From: JAJTFW01 sp046330075
Lineage (GTDB): Bacteria > Bacteroidota > Bacteroidia > AKYH767-A > OLB10
Direction of reading: 5' to 3'
NCBI GenBank assembly: GCA_046330075.1
Contig: JAXLTL010000006.1
Coordinates: forward strand, 1-64,000
Length of the DNA: 64,000 nt
The notes below the pieces were generated by a model. The model searched no databases. It saw only the letters and a program-made list of their open reading frames with translations, and was not told the DNA's origin. Shown here piece by piece: positions 42,904-52,400 of this stretch; position 1 is the first letter of the stretch, and each line of letters opens with the position of its first letter. The position numbers and the translations under genes were made by a program.

Positions 42904-44535
42904 ATGCTCTCAGTATCAAATCTTTCCCTGCGTTACGGTAAACGTGTGCTGTTCGATGAAGTGAATCTCAAATTCACACCCGGCAATTGCTATGGCGTGA
43001 TCGGTGCGAACGGTGCCGGAAAATCTACCTTCCTCAAAATTATGAGTGGTGAGGTAGATCCAACTACCGGACAGGTGTCGATGAATCCTGGTGCGCGGAT
43101 GTCAGTTTTGAAGCAGAACCACTTTGAATTCGATGAGTTTGGTGTGCTCGAAACAGTGATGATGGGGAACATGAAACTCATGGAGGTGATCCGTGAGAAG
43201 GATGCTGTCTATGCAAAAGCAGATTTTACAGAAGAAGATGGTCACCGTGCTGCCGAACTGGAAGTGTTGTTTGCAGAGATGGATGGCTGGGATGCAGAAA
43301 GTAATGCAGCCAGTCTGCTGAGCGCATTGGGTGTTACGGAAGATCTGCATCAGAAGAAGATGTCGGAAATTTCCGGTAAAGAAAAAGTTCGTGTCTTATT
43401 GGCGCAGGCCCTCTATGGTAATCCGGATATTCTCCTCCTCGATGAGCCTACCAATGACCTCGACGTGGAAACCATTACCTGGCTGGAGAACTTCCTTGCC
43501 GATTTTCAGAATACGGTGATCGTTGTAAGCCACGACCGTCACTTCCTCGATTCTGTGTGTACGCACGTTGCAGATATCGACTTCGGAAAAATTCAATTGT
43601 ACTCCGGTAACTATACCTTCTGGTATGAAATGAGTCAGCTGGCTTTGCGTCAGCGTTCGGATCAGAATAAGAAGATTGAAGATAAACGAAAAGAACTGCA
43701 GGAGTTCGTGGAGCGTTTCTCGGCGAATGCTTCGAAGAGTCGTCAGGCTACCAGCCGTAAAAAACTGCTCGAGAAACTGACGGTCGATGAAATTCCGCCT
43801 TCTACCCGTAAGTATCCTGCAATCATCTTCAAGGCAGAACGCGATTGCGGTGATCAGTTGCTGAAAGTTGAGCATCTTTCAAAAGTTTCCGATGAAGGGC
43901 AGATGTTGTTCAGTGATATCTCCTTCTCAGTGGATAAAGGTGATAAGATTGCCGTGATTTCCCGCGACCGCCGCGCTGTGACCGCTTTCTTCGAAATCAT
44001 CACGAATCACGATACCGCTACTTCCGGTTCATTCGAGTGGGGAACAACCATCACCCGTTCTTATCTCCCGAACGATAACTCCGAATTCTTCAAGGAGAAA
44101 ATGAGTCTCATCGATTGGCTGCGTCAGTTTTCAAAGGAGAAGGAAGAAACGTTCGTGCGCGGTTTCCTGGGAAAGATGCTGTTCTCCGGTGAAGAGTCGC
44201 TGAAGATGTGTACCGTTCTTTCCGGAGGAGAAAAAGTGCGATGCATGATTTCTCGCATGATGCTCACCAATGCAAACTGTCTCATTCTCGACGAACCGAC
44301 CAACCACCTCGACCTCGAGTCAATTACCGCTTTCAACGAGGCGATGAAGGATTGGCGTCATATTGCTCTCTTCTCATCGCATGACCATGCTTTCACCGAT
44401 TCAGTAGCGAACCGTATCATCGAACTTACTCCCGGCGGCATCATCGATAAACGAATGACGTATGATGAGTTTCTGGTGGATGAACGTGTGCAGGAAATGC
44501 GTGCGCAATATTACGGATCAACCGTAAACGCATAA
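42904..44535 (+). CDS. ABC-F family ATPase with one degenerate ATP site
   Basis: 543 aa: two ABC cassettes joined by a charged coiled linker (~245-300), no membrane part. Domain 1 has Walker A GANGAGKST (K40), Walker B LLLDEPTND (D180, E181) and H210, but its signature is ISGKEK (157-161) instead of LSGGE. Domain 2 has signature LSGGEK (439-444) and Walker B LILDEPTNHLD (D463, E464) but its P-loop region reads ISRDRRAVT, lacking Gly-Lys-Ser. ABC-F proteins act on the ribosome (translation factor or antibiotic resistance roles; YbiT/EttA relatives). The pattern leaves one canonical composite site. The subfamily is probably conserved in Bacteroidota, but I cannot name it. Confidence 0.9.
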   Translation: MLSVSNLSLRYGKRVLFDEVNLKFTPGNCYGVIGANGAGKSTFLKIMSGEVDPTTGQVSMNPGARMSVLKQNHFEFDEFGVLETVMMGNMKLMEVIREKDAVYAKADFTEEDGHRAAELEVLFAEMDGWDAESNAASLLSALGVTEDLHQKKMSEISGKEKVRVLLAQALYGNPDILLLDEPTNDLDVETITWLENFLADFQNTVIVVSHDRHFLDSVCTHVADIDFGKIQLYSGNYTFWYEMSQLALRQRSDQNKKIEDKRKELQEFVERFSANASKSRQATSRKKLLEKLTVDEIPPSTRKYPAIIFKAERDCGDQLLKVEHLSKVSDEGQMLFSDISFSVDKGDKIAVISRDRRAVTAFFEIITNHDTATSGSFEWGTTITRSYLPNDNSEFFKEKMSLIDWLRQFSKEKEETFVRGFLGKMLFSGEESLKMCTVLSGGEKVRCMISRMMLTNANCLILDEPTNHLDLESITAFNEAMKDWRHIALFSSHDHAFTDSVANRIIELTPGGIIDKRMTYDEFLVDERVQEMRAQYYGSTVNA

Positions 44536-44602
44536 TTGGATGGCTGACTTCGCTCAGCTTGTTTGTCCTGCATCGTTGGTTCTGCTACATTCGTAGTTGC
44601 CA

Positions 44603-46507
44603 ATGAATGTCCGGTTCTTTTATTGGGTTGTTATCGCACTGCTGATTTTTATGTTCGGCCTATCAGTTCTGTGTCCTGCTGAACATGTTTTGTTTAGTGA
44701 AAATACCCGTGATACCATTCGTGTGAAAGCTGGTACACTGGTGATTCTCCGGGATAGCTTTTTTGTCGCTGCCAGCGATACTTTGATTTTTTCGGGTAAT
44801 GAGAAGATTCGCTTAAGAAAAGATCCTTATGCACATACAAAGGCGTTTTATGATTCTTTGTCTTCACAAACGGAGAGGAAAAGACTGCTGGGTAAATTGT
44901 ATGCTGTCTTTGTACGCGATAATGCGCCTGTAAATACTACCGGGAAAAACAGCCGTACCCGAGAGGATGAACTGGCACATGCCAATGGAAAATTCATCCG
45001 TTCTGTCCGTACGTTTAATGTGCCTTTGCTGGATGGGAATGTACGTGATACGGCCTGGGTCACCCGTTCCTTGCTCAGCCGTTTAATTAGTTTTCATCCG
45101 CAGACCAATAAATCCCTCATTCTGACAAAGGCATTACCGCAAACTGGAACGTGTACTGATGGTGAGTCGCTGGCGGATGCAGAACGATTGGTGCGCGCTA
45201 TGCCGGGAATAAGGGATGCGGAATTGTACGTGCTGGATACAGAGTCTCAGGATTCAGTGGACATCGTAATTGTAACACAGGATGTTTTTCCGATACGGGC
45301 AGCCATCGGTGTGAAAGGAACAGAGCAGATGACACTGGCGTTGGCTGACAGGAATATTAACGGATATGCACTGGAGTTAGGTGCTGCTGCAACCTATCAG
45401 TTTAATAACGCTTCTGTTTCTGATTACAAATTATCGATGCGTAAAGCGAATGTGCTGGGTGATTATGGAGATTTTGAAGCTGAAGTGTCGAGGGTGAAGC
45501 AACGGACAGAGCAGTATTTGTCGTTTGACAGATCGTATCTTACGGAAGATCTTCCGGATCTCGGAGGATTCAAAATCGGAAATGTTGGGGATGAAGTGAC
45601 CCCGGATACTGTGTCGTCAGCTTACCAGCGATTACAGGTAGGTGGCTGGTATGGCCGTGTATTCAGCAGAAAAGATAACTGGAATATAATCCCCGCAGTA
45701 TCGGCTGATGGGTTTTCGTTTGCGAAACGCCCGGAAACAGAAACGGTTGATTTTTCATTACGTGACCGGTTGATCCTGCTTGGAAGTGTCAACGTAATGC
45801 GCAGAGCGTTTATTCGTACAGCCCTTGTGACAAAATTTGGAGTGTCGGAGTATTTTCCGGTGGGATTGGGGATACAGCTTACTGCAGGAAGAGAGGTGAT
45901 GCGTGAAACAGGCAGGAATTATCTTGCAGCCGGCTTCACCTGGGCGAGGTTTCAGAACGATGTGGGATTCCTTGGCTTATCCGGAACGGGTGCTGCGTTT
46001 CAACATGATGATGATGTCGAAGATATCGCGATGCGCCTGCGCATGGATTATTTTTCTCCATTGCTGAAATGGGGACGCGTTCGCTTCCGTCAGTTTGCAA
46101 ATATCCGTTTTCAGTCTAATGATCGTGTGACGTATTTGCCCGCTTTTTCTATTGATCAGGTGGGATCGGATTCGACCGGAAAACCACCCGTTACTCACCA
46201 GTATGTTGTTTATAGTGTTCAAACCATCTGGCACATGCCCTGGATGTTGTACGGTTTTCGCTTTTCATTTTTTGATTCATTCGATTGCTATGATATGCTG
46301 TTGAATGGGCACCGTAATATTTTGCCGGTGGTTGGCGCAGGTATACGCGTTCAGAATGATTATCTCACCTATTCCGTTTTATCAGTGCAGTTTCAATGGG
46401 TACCGGAAAGCCATTCCGTGCCGGAAATGTTAAGCATTCGTTTTACATCGATGTTGCCAACAGTTTTCGGAGGTCTTGGTATCGGAAGACCTTCATTGCC
46501 GTATTGA
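44603..46507 (+). CDS. Omp85-like outer membrane protein with POTRA-like domain
   Basis: 634 aa from the ATG at 44603 (an upstream in-frame TTG adds two residues). Signal peptide or membrane segment (~4-26), an N-terminal region with charged helices, then a POTRA-like segment (ESLADAERLVRAMPGIRDAELYVLD ... VDIVIVTQDVFPI, ~195-235), the 'first strand, two helices, edge strands' build seen before Omp85/TamA/BamA barrels. Residues ~240-634 have alternating barrel strands and end in FGGLGIGRPSLPY. The role is unclear; such proteins assemble or secrete outer-membrane components. It follows the ABC-F gene after 67 bp and converges on the hydrolase gene. Confidence 0.72.
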   Translation: MNVRFFYWVVIALLIFMFGLSVLCPAEHVLFSENTRDTIRVKAGTLVILRDSFFVAASDTLIFSGNEKIRLRKDPYAHTKAFYDSLSSQTERKRLLGKLYAVFVRDNAPVNTTGKNSRTREDELAHANGKFIRSVRTFNVPLLDGNVRDTAWVTRSLLSRLISFHPQTNKSLILTKALPQTGTCTDGESLADAERLVRAMPGIRDAELYVLDTESQDSVDIVIVTQDVFPIRAAIGVKGTEQMTLALADRNINGYALELGAAATYQFNNASVSDYKLSMRKANVLGDYGDFEAEVSRVKQRTEQYLSFDRSYLTEDLPDLGGFKIGNVGDEVTPDTVSSAYQRLQVGGWYGRVFSRKDNWNIIPAVSADGFSFAKRPETETVDFSLRDRLILLGSVNVMRRAFIRTALVTKFGVSEYFPVGLGIQLTAGREVMRETGRNYLAAGFTWARFQNDVGFLGLSGTGAAFQHDDDVEDIAMRLRMDYFSPLLKWGRVRFRQFANIRFQSNDRVTYLPAFSIDQVGSDSTGKPPVTHQYVVYSVQTIWHMPWMLYGFRFSFFDSFDCYDMLLNGHRNILPVVGAGIRVQNDYLTYSVLSVQFQWVPESHSVPEMLSIRFTSMLPTVFGGLGIGRPSLPY

Positions 46508-46614
46508 TCGTAAGTACCTGCTTCCTGTGTTGCAAAAGGGAAGGACTGGAAAAATCTCCGTCAGACGAATTACTTTTTCATGGTTGAATCGATCAGGAGT
46601 AGCAGCGCGAAATA

Positions 46615-47436
46615 TTAAGGCAGTATTTCTCCGGTATATGCAAGCAGTAAGGTATTAAACATTGCTGATTCCTGGTGAAAGCCACAATGACCGGCGGATT
46701 TTATCTGTTGTGGTCCTCCTCTCCATAGATTGGGGATCTTTTTTTCCTGCACATAGGCTTCCCTCACGAAAACATCGTGCTCAAAGTGAATGTAGGCAAC
46801 CTTGTTTTTGAATGAATGAATTACAGGCAATTCATCATGAATGACTGACGAACCCAGTGACCCGAATAGTGTAGGCCGGAACTTAGCATCTGTCATCGCC
46901 ATCAACGCCGCAAATTGTTCTCTTTCTCTGGTTACCTTCATTTCATTCAGTATGATGTCAGTTTCTTCAGATGAAAGGGTGGGTTGCATCAGCAGGGGAA
47001 GTGCCGGTGTTGGCGTACCTGCTACCATAAGATCTGCAATCGATGAAACCGGAGGGTATCCGAAAAGTACAACACCATCGAACAAATTGGCTGTATCCTT
47101 GTTTTGCATCAGGAGGTGTGCACCAAGTGAAAATCCGGCAGCTATACCTCCTTGAATCTGGAGAGATTTGATTACATGAGATACGGTTCTTGTCATTCCT
47201 TCCAGTGTGTAAACTTTTTCCGGCACATTGGATTTTCTGGATAATCCATGGCCCGGAAGATCAAAACTGATAAGCCGGTATCCCGATAAGGCAGGATCGG
47301 TGAATTGTTTGTGAAATATAGATCCACTCAGTGAATTGCCGTGTATAAAGAAAATAACAGGTTTGCTGTTGTTGCCGTTATCATAGATCGCCAGGTTTGC
47401 ACCATCGTAATTCTCCAACTGGTATATTGGGTTCAT
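46615..47436 (-). CDS. Alpha/beta-hydrolase
   Basis: 273 aa. The canonical fold is evident: oxyanion strand VIFFIHGNSLSG, LISFDLPGHGLSRK, nucleophile elbow GFSLG (S103), acid D221 (YIHFEHDVFV) and H250 (KSAGHCGFHQ). A lid of ~60 residues follows the nucleophile. The substrate cannot be told (ester, lactone, haloalkane or similar). It lies 19 bp downstream of the LuxR/PAS regulator on the same strand and is likely its operon partner, so it may act on a signal-like or stress-related substrate. Confidence 0.87.
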   Translation of the reverse strand: MNPIYQLENYDGANLAIYDNGNNSKPVIFFIHGNSLSGSIFHKQFTDPALSGYRLISFDLPGHGLSRKSNVPEKVYTLEGMTRTVSHVIKSLQIQGGIAAGFSLGAHLLMQNKDTANLFDGVVLFGYPPVSSIADLMVAGTPTPALPLLMQPTLSSEETDIILNEMKVTREREQFAALMAMTDAKFRPTLFGSLGSSVIHDELPVIHSFKNKVAYIHFEHDVFVREAYVQEKKIPNLWRGGPQQIKSAGHCGFHQESAMFNTLLLAYTGEILP

Positions 47437-47455
47437 AGTTATCTTTTAAGGAGTG

Positions 47456-48247
47456 TTATATCCATTGGTTTGATTGCGCTACAGAGATGGCAGCACTGAT
47501 CGTTTTGCACTTCATTTTCTCGTGTATCTTTCTGCGGTGGGCCCTTACCGTATGTACAGATATGTTGCAGATGGATGCTATTTCTTCGTTGGTTTTCTGC
47601 CCTGCGATCCATTTTAATATTTGCGTTTCGCGCTGTGAAAGTGGGTTGGGAGATGCGAACAGCAGATTCTCGATTTCTTTAAAATGTTTTTTATCCGGGT
47701 CGAATTTAGAAACAGAAAAGACGATCGAATTGTTGGTTTTAAAGGCGGATATGTCACTTGTGGTACCTACGTATAACAGCGGATTCCTGTTTTCATCCAC
47801 CAGGGCAACAGTTAATTGCTGGAGTATCTGAATATACTTTCCGTCTTTTCTTCTTGCTCTGTAATTCCATGAGAACCGGTAGTGATTGAGCTGAGCAGGA
47901 GATATCGTATGCAGTTTGTTGAGAAAGACCTGCGTTATTTTACCTGTCAGTACCAGCGCGTCATCAGGATGAATGATGCTGAAGGTAAAGGCAATTCCAT
48001 GTTTGTAAAAATCTTCTGCAGGGTATCCGATAATGGATTCAACACTGGAACTCATGTACCCATAGTTTTGATGGAGATAGTCGAGTATATAAATGGCGCT
48101 TGGACTGAATTTGTCAATAACAAGAACAGGAAATTCTTTCCTTATTTGCCTGATGTGTTTTTCAACTTCCGGTTCTGATCCGTTTTTTACAGATTGAAGT
48201 AATTTATAATAAGCTGAGTTTTTATTAAAAGATACTTTGGCATTCAT
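47456..48247 (-). CDS. PAS-domain LuxR-type transcription regulator
   Basis: 263 aa. A PAS_3-like sensor domain (~55-165: YGYMSSSVESIIGYPAEDFY, FSIIHPDDALVL, WNYRARRKDGKYIQILQQL, LLYVGTTSDIS) and a C-terminal LuxR/GerE helix-turn-helix (~198-260: LSQRETQILKWIAGQKTNEE, IASICNISVHTVRAHRRKIH). No phosphoacceptor receiver domain, so it probably responds to a ligand or redox state through PAS. A -7 box and two inverted repeats lie upstream (48283-48323), compatible with autoregulation. The ATG at 48247 starts MNAKVSFNKN. Transcribed with the alpha/beta-hydrolase gene. Confidence 0.88.
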   Translation of the reverse strand: MNAKVSFNKNSAYYKLLQSVKNGSEPEVEKHIRQIRKEFPVLVIDKFSPSAIYILDYLHQNYGYMSSSVESIIGYPAEDFYKHGIAFTFSIIHPDDALVLTGKITQVFLNKLHTISPAQLNHYRFSWNYRARRKDGKYIQILQQLTVALVDENRNPLLYVGTTSDISAFKTNNSIVFSVSKFDPDKKHFKEIENLLFASPNPLSQRETQILKWIAGQKTNEEIASICNISVHTVRAHRRKIHEKMKCKTISAAISVAQSNQWI

Positions 48248-48282
48248 TGTTGGACAGGTTGGTCGCAGCTGGTTGAATCAGA

Positions 48283-48323
48283 AATAGTCCAAACGGACTA
48301 TTGAACTGTTCAGTTCAAAGATA
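48283..48323 (-). promoter_or_regulatory. Promoter box with two inverted-repeat operator candidates
   Basis: TATCTTTG (48316-48323, minus) is a perfect -7 box. It overlaps TTGAACTG-tt-CAGTTCAA (48301-48318), and next to it is AATAGTCC-aaac-GGACTATT (48283-48302); both have perfect 8-bp arms. They sit at the start site and in the ~65-nt leader of the LuxR/PAS gene, where repressor or autoregulator binding would block transcription. Confidence 0.5.
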
Positions 48324-48795
48324 GAAATTTGAAATAATTAAACAAACGTGAAGTGGCGCAATGGAATGTTACTTGTTGTGAGCTGCCGGATCTTGAAATT
48401 GTAAATGAAATCAACACAGTATGCGCAATTGACTTACGCTGTAATTTGTATTCCCGTTATATTTTCTTACATGTAGCGGATTGCTGAAGGTAATCTGTCC
48501 ACCATAAGTCTGCACTCAAAATGCGGGACTGATTGGTATTGCATGTAAGCCTGCGGGTGCTTTTCAGATTTGAATTTTCGTCGGGCCTGACCTCCGGTCA
48601 TTTTCTGAAAGTAAAAGCATTGTTTAATTTCGTTTTTCTCATCTCATTCGATTAAATTCGGATGAGATGTTTTATTTTAGAGAATTTGAAAGCGACAGTA
48701 TTGTTAACCGGAGAGCGTATTGGCTGTTGACACTTTTCGGGAGGTTGGAAGTTGTCAGGCTTTCCAGGATGATAAAAAAGGAGTGAGCAGGTGAA
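48324..48795. other. Gap without genes; one inverted repeat
   Basis: 472 bp between the LuxR/PAS promoter and the DUF3109 gene. CATCTCAT (48640-48647) and ATGAGATG (48662-48669) form a stem with a partly paired interior, followed by TTTTATTTT, like a + strand terminator, but no gene or clear promoter precedes it. Nothing else is recognised. Confidence 0.5.
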
Positions 48796-49377
48796 TTAAC
48801 GTCCTCCTTCCTTAATATAAATTTCTGCTGCAAACTCAAGTTCATTGTACCATTTTTCACCGTATTTACGGATCAATGGTTCTTTTAAAAATTTATAGAT
48901 AGGAACTTTGAGTTTGTCACCTAGCTTGCAGGCTGCTTTGCAGATTTCCCAGCGGTCATAGTTTACCGCGTCGTAATTTTTCAGCTTCTGTATTCTTATC
49001 GGATAAAGGTGACAGGAAACGGGTTTTCTGAAATTGATTTTTCCTTCGAGATATGCTTTTTCAATGGCACATTTCGCAATTCCGTTTTCGAAAATAGTAT
49101 ATGCACATTCGCGGTATCCTTTGATGAGTGGTGTAACCAGATCACCATCTGAGTCGCGCAGATATAAGCCGTATTCTGCAACACTTTCCCGTCCTTCTTC
49201 CTGTAAATACGCTTTCACAACCGGCCATGCTGCCTCCAGTTCTGCCGTTTCTTCATCTTCCAGCGGTGCACCTGAATCACCCGAAACACAGCATTCGCCT
49301 TTGCATTTTTCAAGGTCACAAACGAAGTTGTTGTCCAGGATGTCCAGAGACACCATCGTATTACCGATCTGTAACAT
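48796..49377 (-). CDS. DUF3109-family cysteine-rich protein
   Basis: 193 aa from the Met at 49377 (MLQIGNTMVSLDILDNNFVC); the frame extends to 49434 but the added residues are unusual and overlap the neighbour's terminator. The family core is plain: NFVCDLEKCKGECCVSGDSG (C20, C25, C29, C30), YRECAYTIFENGIAKCAIE, FRKPVSCHLYPIRI and WEICKAACKLGDKLKVPIYKF. The Cys clusters resemble the YkgJ/CxxCxxCC iron-sulphur or zinc-binding group. Function unknown; widespread in Bacteroidota. Separated by a strong terminator from the upstream T9SS gene on the same strand. Confidence 0.9.
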   Translation of the reverse strand: MLQIGNTMVSLDILDNNFVCDLEKCKGECCVSGDSGAPLEDEETAELEAAWPVVKAYLQEEGRESVAEYGLYLRDSDGDLVTPLIKGYRECAYTIFENGIAKCAIEKAYLEGKINFRKPVSCHLYPIRIQKLKNYDAVNYDRWEICKAACKLGDKLKVPIYKFLKEPLIRKYGEKWYNELEFAAEIYIKEGGR

Positions 49378-49410
49378 AGTAGCAAAGATACAATTCCATA
49401 TGGATTCAAT

Positions 49411-49440
49411 AAAAAAGGGACCTTGCCGAAGCAAGGCCCC
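49411..49440 (-). terminator. Rho-independent terminator of the 1676-aa T9SS gene
   Basis: On the minus strand GGGGCCTTGC and GCAAGGTCCC pair (one mismatch) around the tetraloop TTCG, followed by six Ts (49411-49416). It lies 23 bp after the stop at 49464 and overlaps the upstream region of the DUF3109 gene. Confidence 0.88.
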
Positions 49441-49463
49441 TTGGTCTAAAACATGAAAAACAA

Positions 49464-52400
49464 TTACTCTTTAATGAGTTTCATTACTGAGGTGCCCTCC
49501 GGAGTGGTTACCTGTAAAAGGTAGATGCCTTGTGGCAGCATTTCAATATTTAACGCTATCACATTTTCTCCCGGTTGTAACTCGGCGGATTGTGACATTA
49601 AACTACGTCCGCTAAGATCCAGGATCTCGATATTGGTAGGCATCGCTTCTGCCGGGTGAAGTACCAGGTGGACGAGGGTCCGTGCAGGGTTTGGATAGAT
49701 GTCCTGAATAAGTGCTGTTGCTTCTGTTGCCCTTACGCAGTTGACTACATTGATGCCGGAAAGCGATCTTGTTGCCCCTGTGCCGCAGTTGTTGGATGCC
49801 CTTACACTGATGGTTCTGTTCGTTACAGTGCTGGAAGGGGTCAATACCTGTATGGTCTTAGTGCCTTGACCGGATTGAATCGTGAAGGACGCCGGCACAG
49901 TCCATGTATAAACACTGGCTCCAGGCATTGCCGCAACTTCATAGGTGTTGATCGAATTCGTGCAGGGTGCTGATGGGCCGGAGATAGGTCCGGGCTGACC
50001 GGGTGCTGCTTTCACGCTGAGGCTTCTGGAAGCTCCGCCACCACATCCATTAACTGCATTTACGCTGATGACTCCGGCAGTGAAACTTCCTGCGAAATCA
50101 ACAACGATGGAGGTAGATCCCTGACCACTCATGATGGTTGCACCAGTTGGTACGGTCCAGTTATAGGATCCTGCGCCCACTACATTTGTACAGGTATAGC
50201 CTACGCCGCTTGCTGCACATACACCGTTTGTAAGACCATTAATTGATGCCGGTGCTTTGAGAATATTACGCGCGATGGTTTTCATTCGATCAGGTCCTGT
50301 GCCACATCCGTTTGATGCACTAACGGTGATGGAGCCACCCGCGAAAGTGTTGTCATATTGAACTGTGATAATATTCGTTCCCTGGCCGCCGGTAATTGTG
50401 GCTCCAACAGGTACTGTCCAGAAATAGGAACTGGCACGTGCAACGGCAGCAACTGAATAGGTAGCCACATCTCCGTCACAAGCGATCGCTGCTCCTGAAA
50501 TAGAATTTGGACGTACAGGTACGCTCAACTGAACGGATATTGGTAAACAGCTTGGAGAGCTGGTTCCACAGGCTGCTGTGTAAGTTACACAGATGTCGCC
50601 ACTAAGTCCGCTGTGTATTACGCTGAAAGGCCATCTTACCACCAGCGTGTTTGTTCCTTGTCCGCTCACAATAACGGTGCCTGCAGGAACAGTCCAGTTG
50701 TAAGAGTAAGCTCCGGGTACTGCTGCCACGCTGTAGGTGATTTGCTGCCCGGTTGGTGCGCATACTGCTGCCGGACCGTTAATCGATCCCGGTGCTCCGC
50801 ATCCGCCACAGCCTTCATCTGTTGTGCCGTCACAGTTATCGTCAATTCCATTGCAGACTTCAGTTGCTCCGGGGTTTACTGCGCCGTTGTTGTCATTGCA
50901 GTCATTGCTGTTGCTTACATAGCCTGAAGGAGCTCCGTTGCAGGTTTGCGTTGACGTAGAAGCATCACCGTATGTGTCACCATCTGCATCTGCATAGTAC
51001 GTTGAATAGGTGAGTCCTTCATCAGCAGTTCCGTTGCAGTTGTCGTCGATATTGTTACATACTTCATTCGCTGACGGATTGATTGCATTGTTTGCGTCAT
51101 TGCAGTCGGTGTTGTTGGTGACTGCGCCGGCTACAGGTGTACAGGATGAGATTCCTGTTGCGGAGGCGGCACCGAATCCGTCACCGTCACCGTCTGTATA
51201 GTAAGTAAGGAACGTGAGACCGTCGTCGGCAATGCCATCACAGTCATCGTCAACGTTGTTGCAGGTTTCTGTTGCGGCAGGATTAACAGCATTGTTTCCG
51301 TCATTGCAGTCGCCATTGTTTGTTACGGCACCTGCTACGGGTGTACAGGATGAGATTCCTGTTGCAGAGGCAGAACCGAAACCGTCTCCGTCAGCGTCCG
51401 TATAGTAGGTGAGGAAGGTGAGTCCGTCATCGGCAATGCCATCGCAATCATCATCAATGCCATTGCATGTTTCAGTGGCCGATGGGTTGATGGCAGCATT
51501 GTTGTCGTTACAGTCTGTGTTGTTTCCAACATATCCGGAGGGTGCCACAGGCGTTTGGGTGGTTGTACTTACTGAAGGATTACCGTACGTGTCACCGTCT
51601 GCATCCGCAAACCAGGTGTAGGTGTTGCATCCTTCGTCGGTTGATCCGTCACAGTCGTCGTCAATACCGTTGCAAAGTTCTGCGGCACCCGGGTTGATGG
51701 CTGCACTGTTGTCGTTGCAATCTGTTCCATTGCTTACATATCCTACCGGCTGACTGCAAGCTATTGTAGTAGAGCTGTTGCTTCCGTAAGTGTCGCCATC
51801 AGCATCTACGTACCAGGTAGAGAATAAGAGACCGTCATCTGCAGTACCATCGCAATCATCGTCAATGCCGTTGCATACCTCTGTTGCACCCGGATGTATT
51901 GAGGCATTTCCATCATTACAATCGGTGTTATCGGCTACATATCCGGATGGAGCCCCTGTGCAGGTGATTTGTGATTGTCCCGGATTACCATAGTTGTCGC
52001 CATCACTATCTGCATACCAGGTCGCATTCGGTAATGCCGTAACCGAAATGGTGTTTGAAAGATGTGCGCATCCGTCAAAATCGTAGGCCGTTAAAGAATA
52101 GTTTCCTGTGGAAGTGGCAGAAATACTTCCTGTTGTTGCTCCGTTGCTCCAAAGATAATTGTTGTATGAGCCGCTGAGGTTAAGTCCTACGCTTCCTCCC
52201 TGACAGAATGTTGTGGGTCCACCGGCCGTAATTGCTGCTGCTGATGGATCACATGGCCAGTAAAAGCCGGATAATGTATAAGCGTTGTATTGAGAACCAT
52301 AGATGCGGAAATAGTATGTTCCTTGAGGAAGAGAAGGAAAGGAAATCGAATATGTTCCACCATATCCGCTTGATGCGTAGATCTGGTTGAGGCTTGAATT

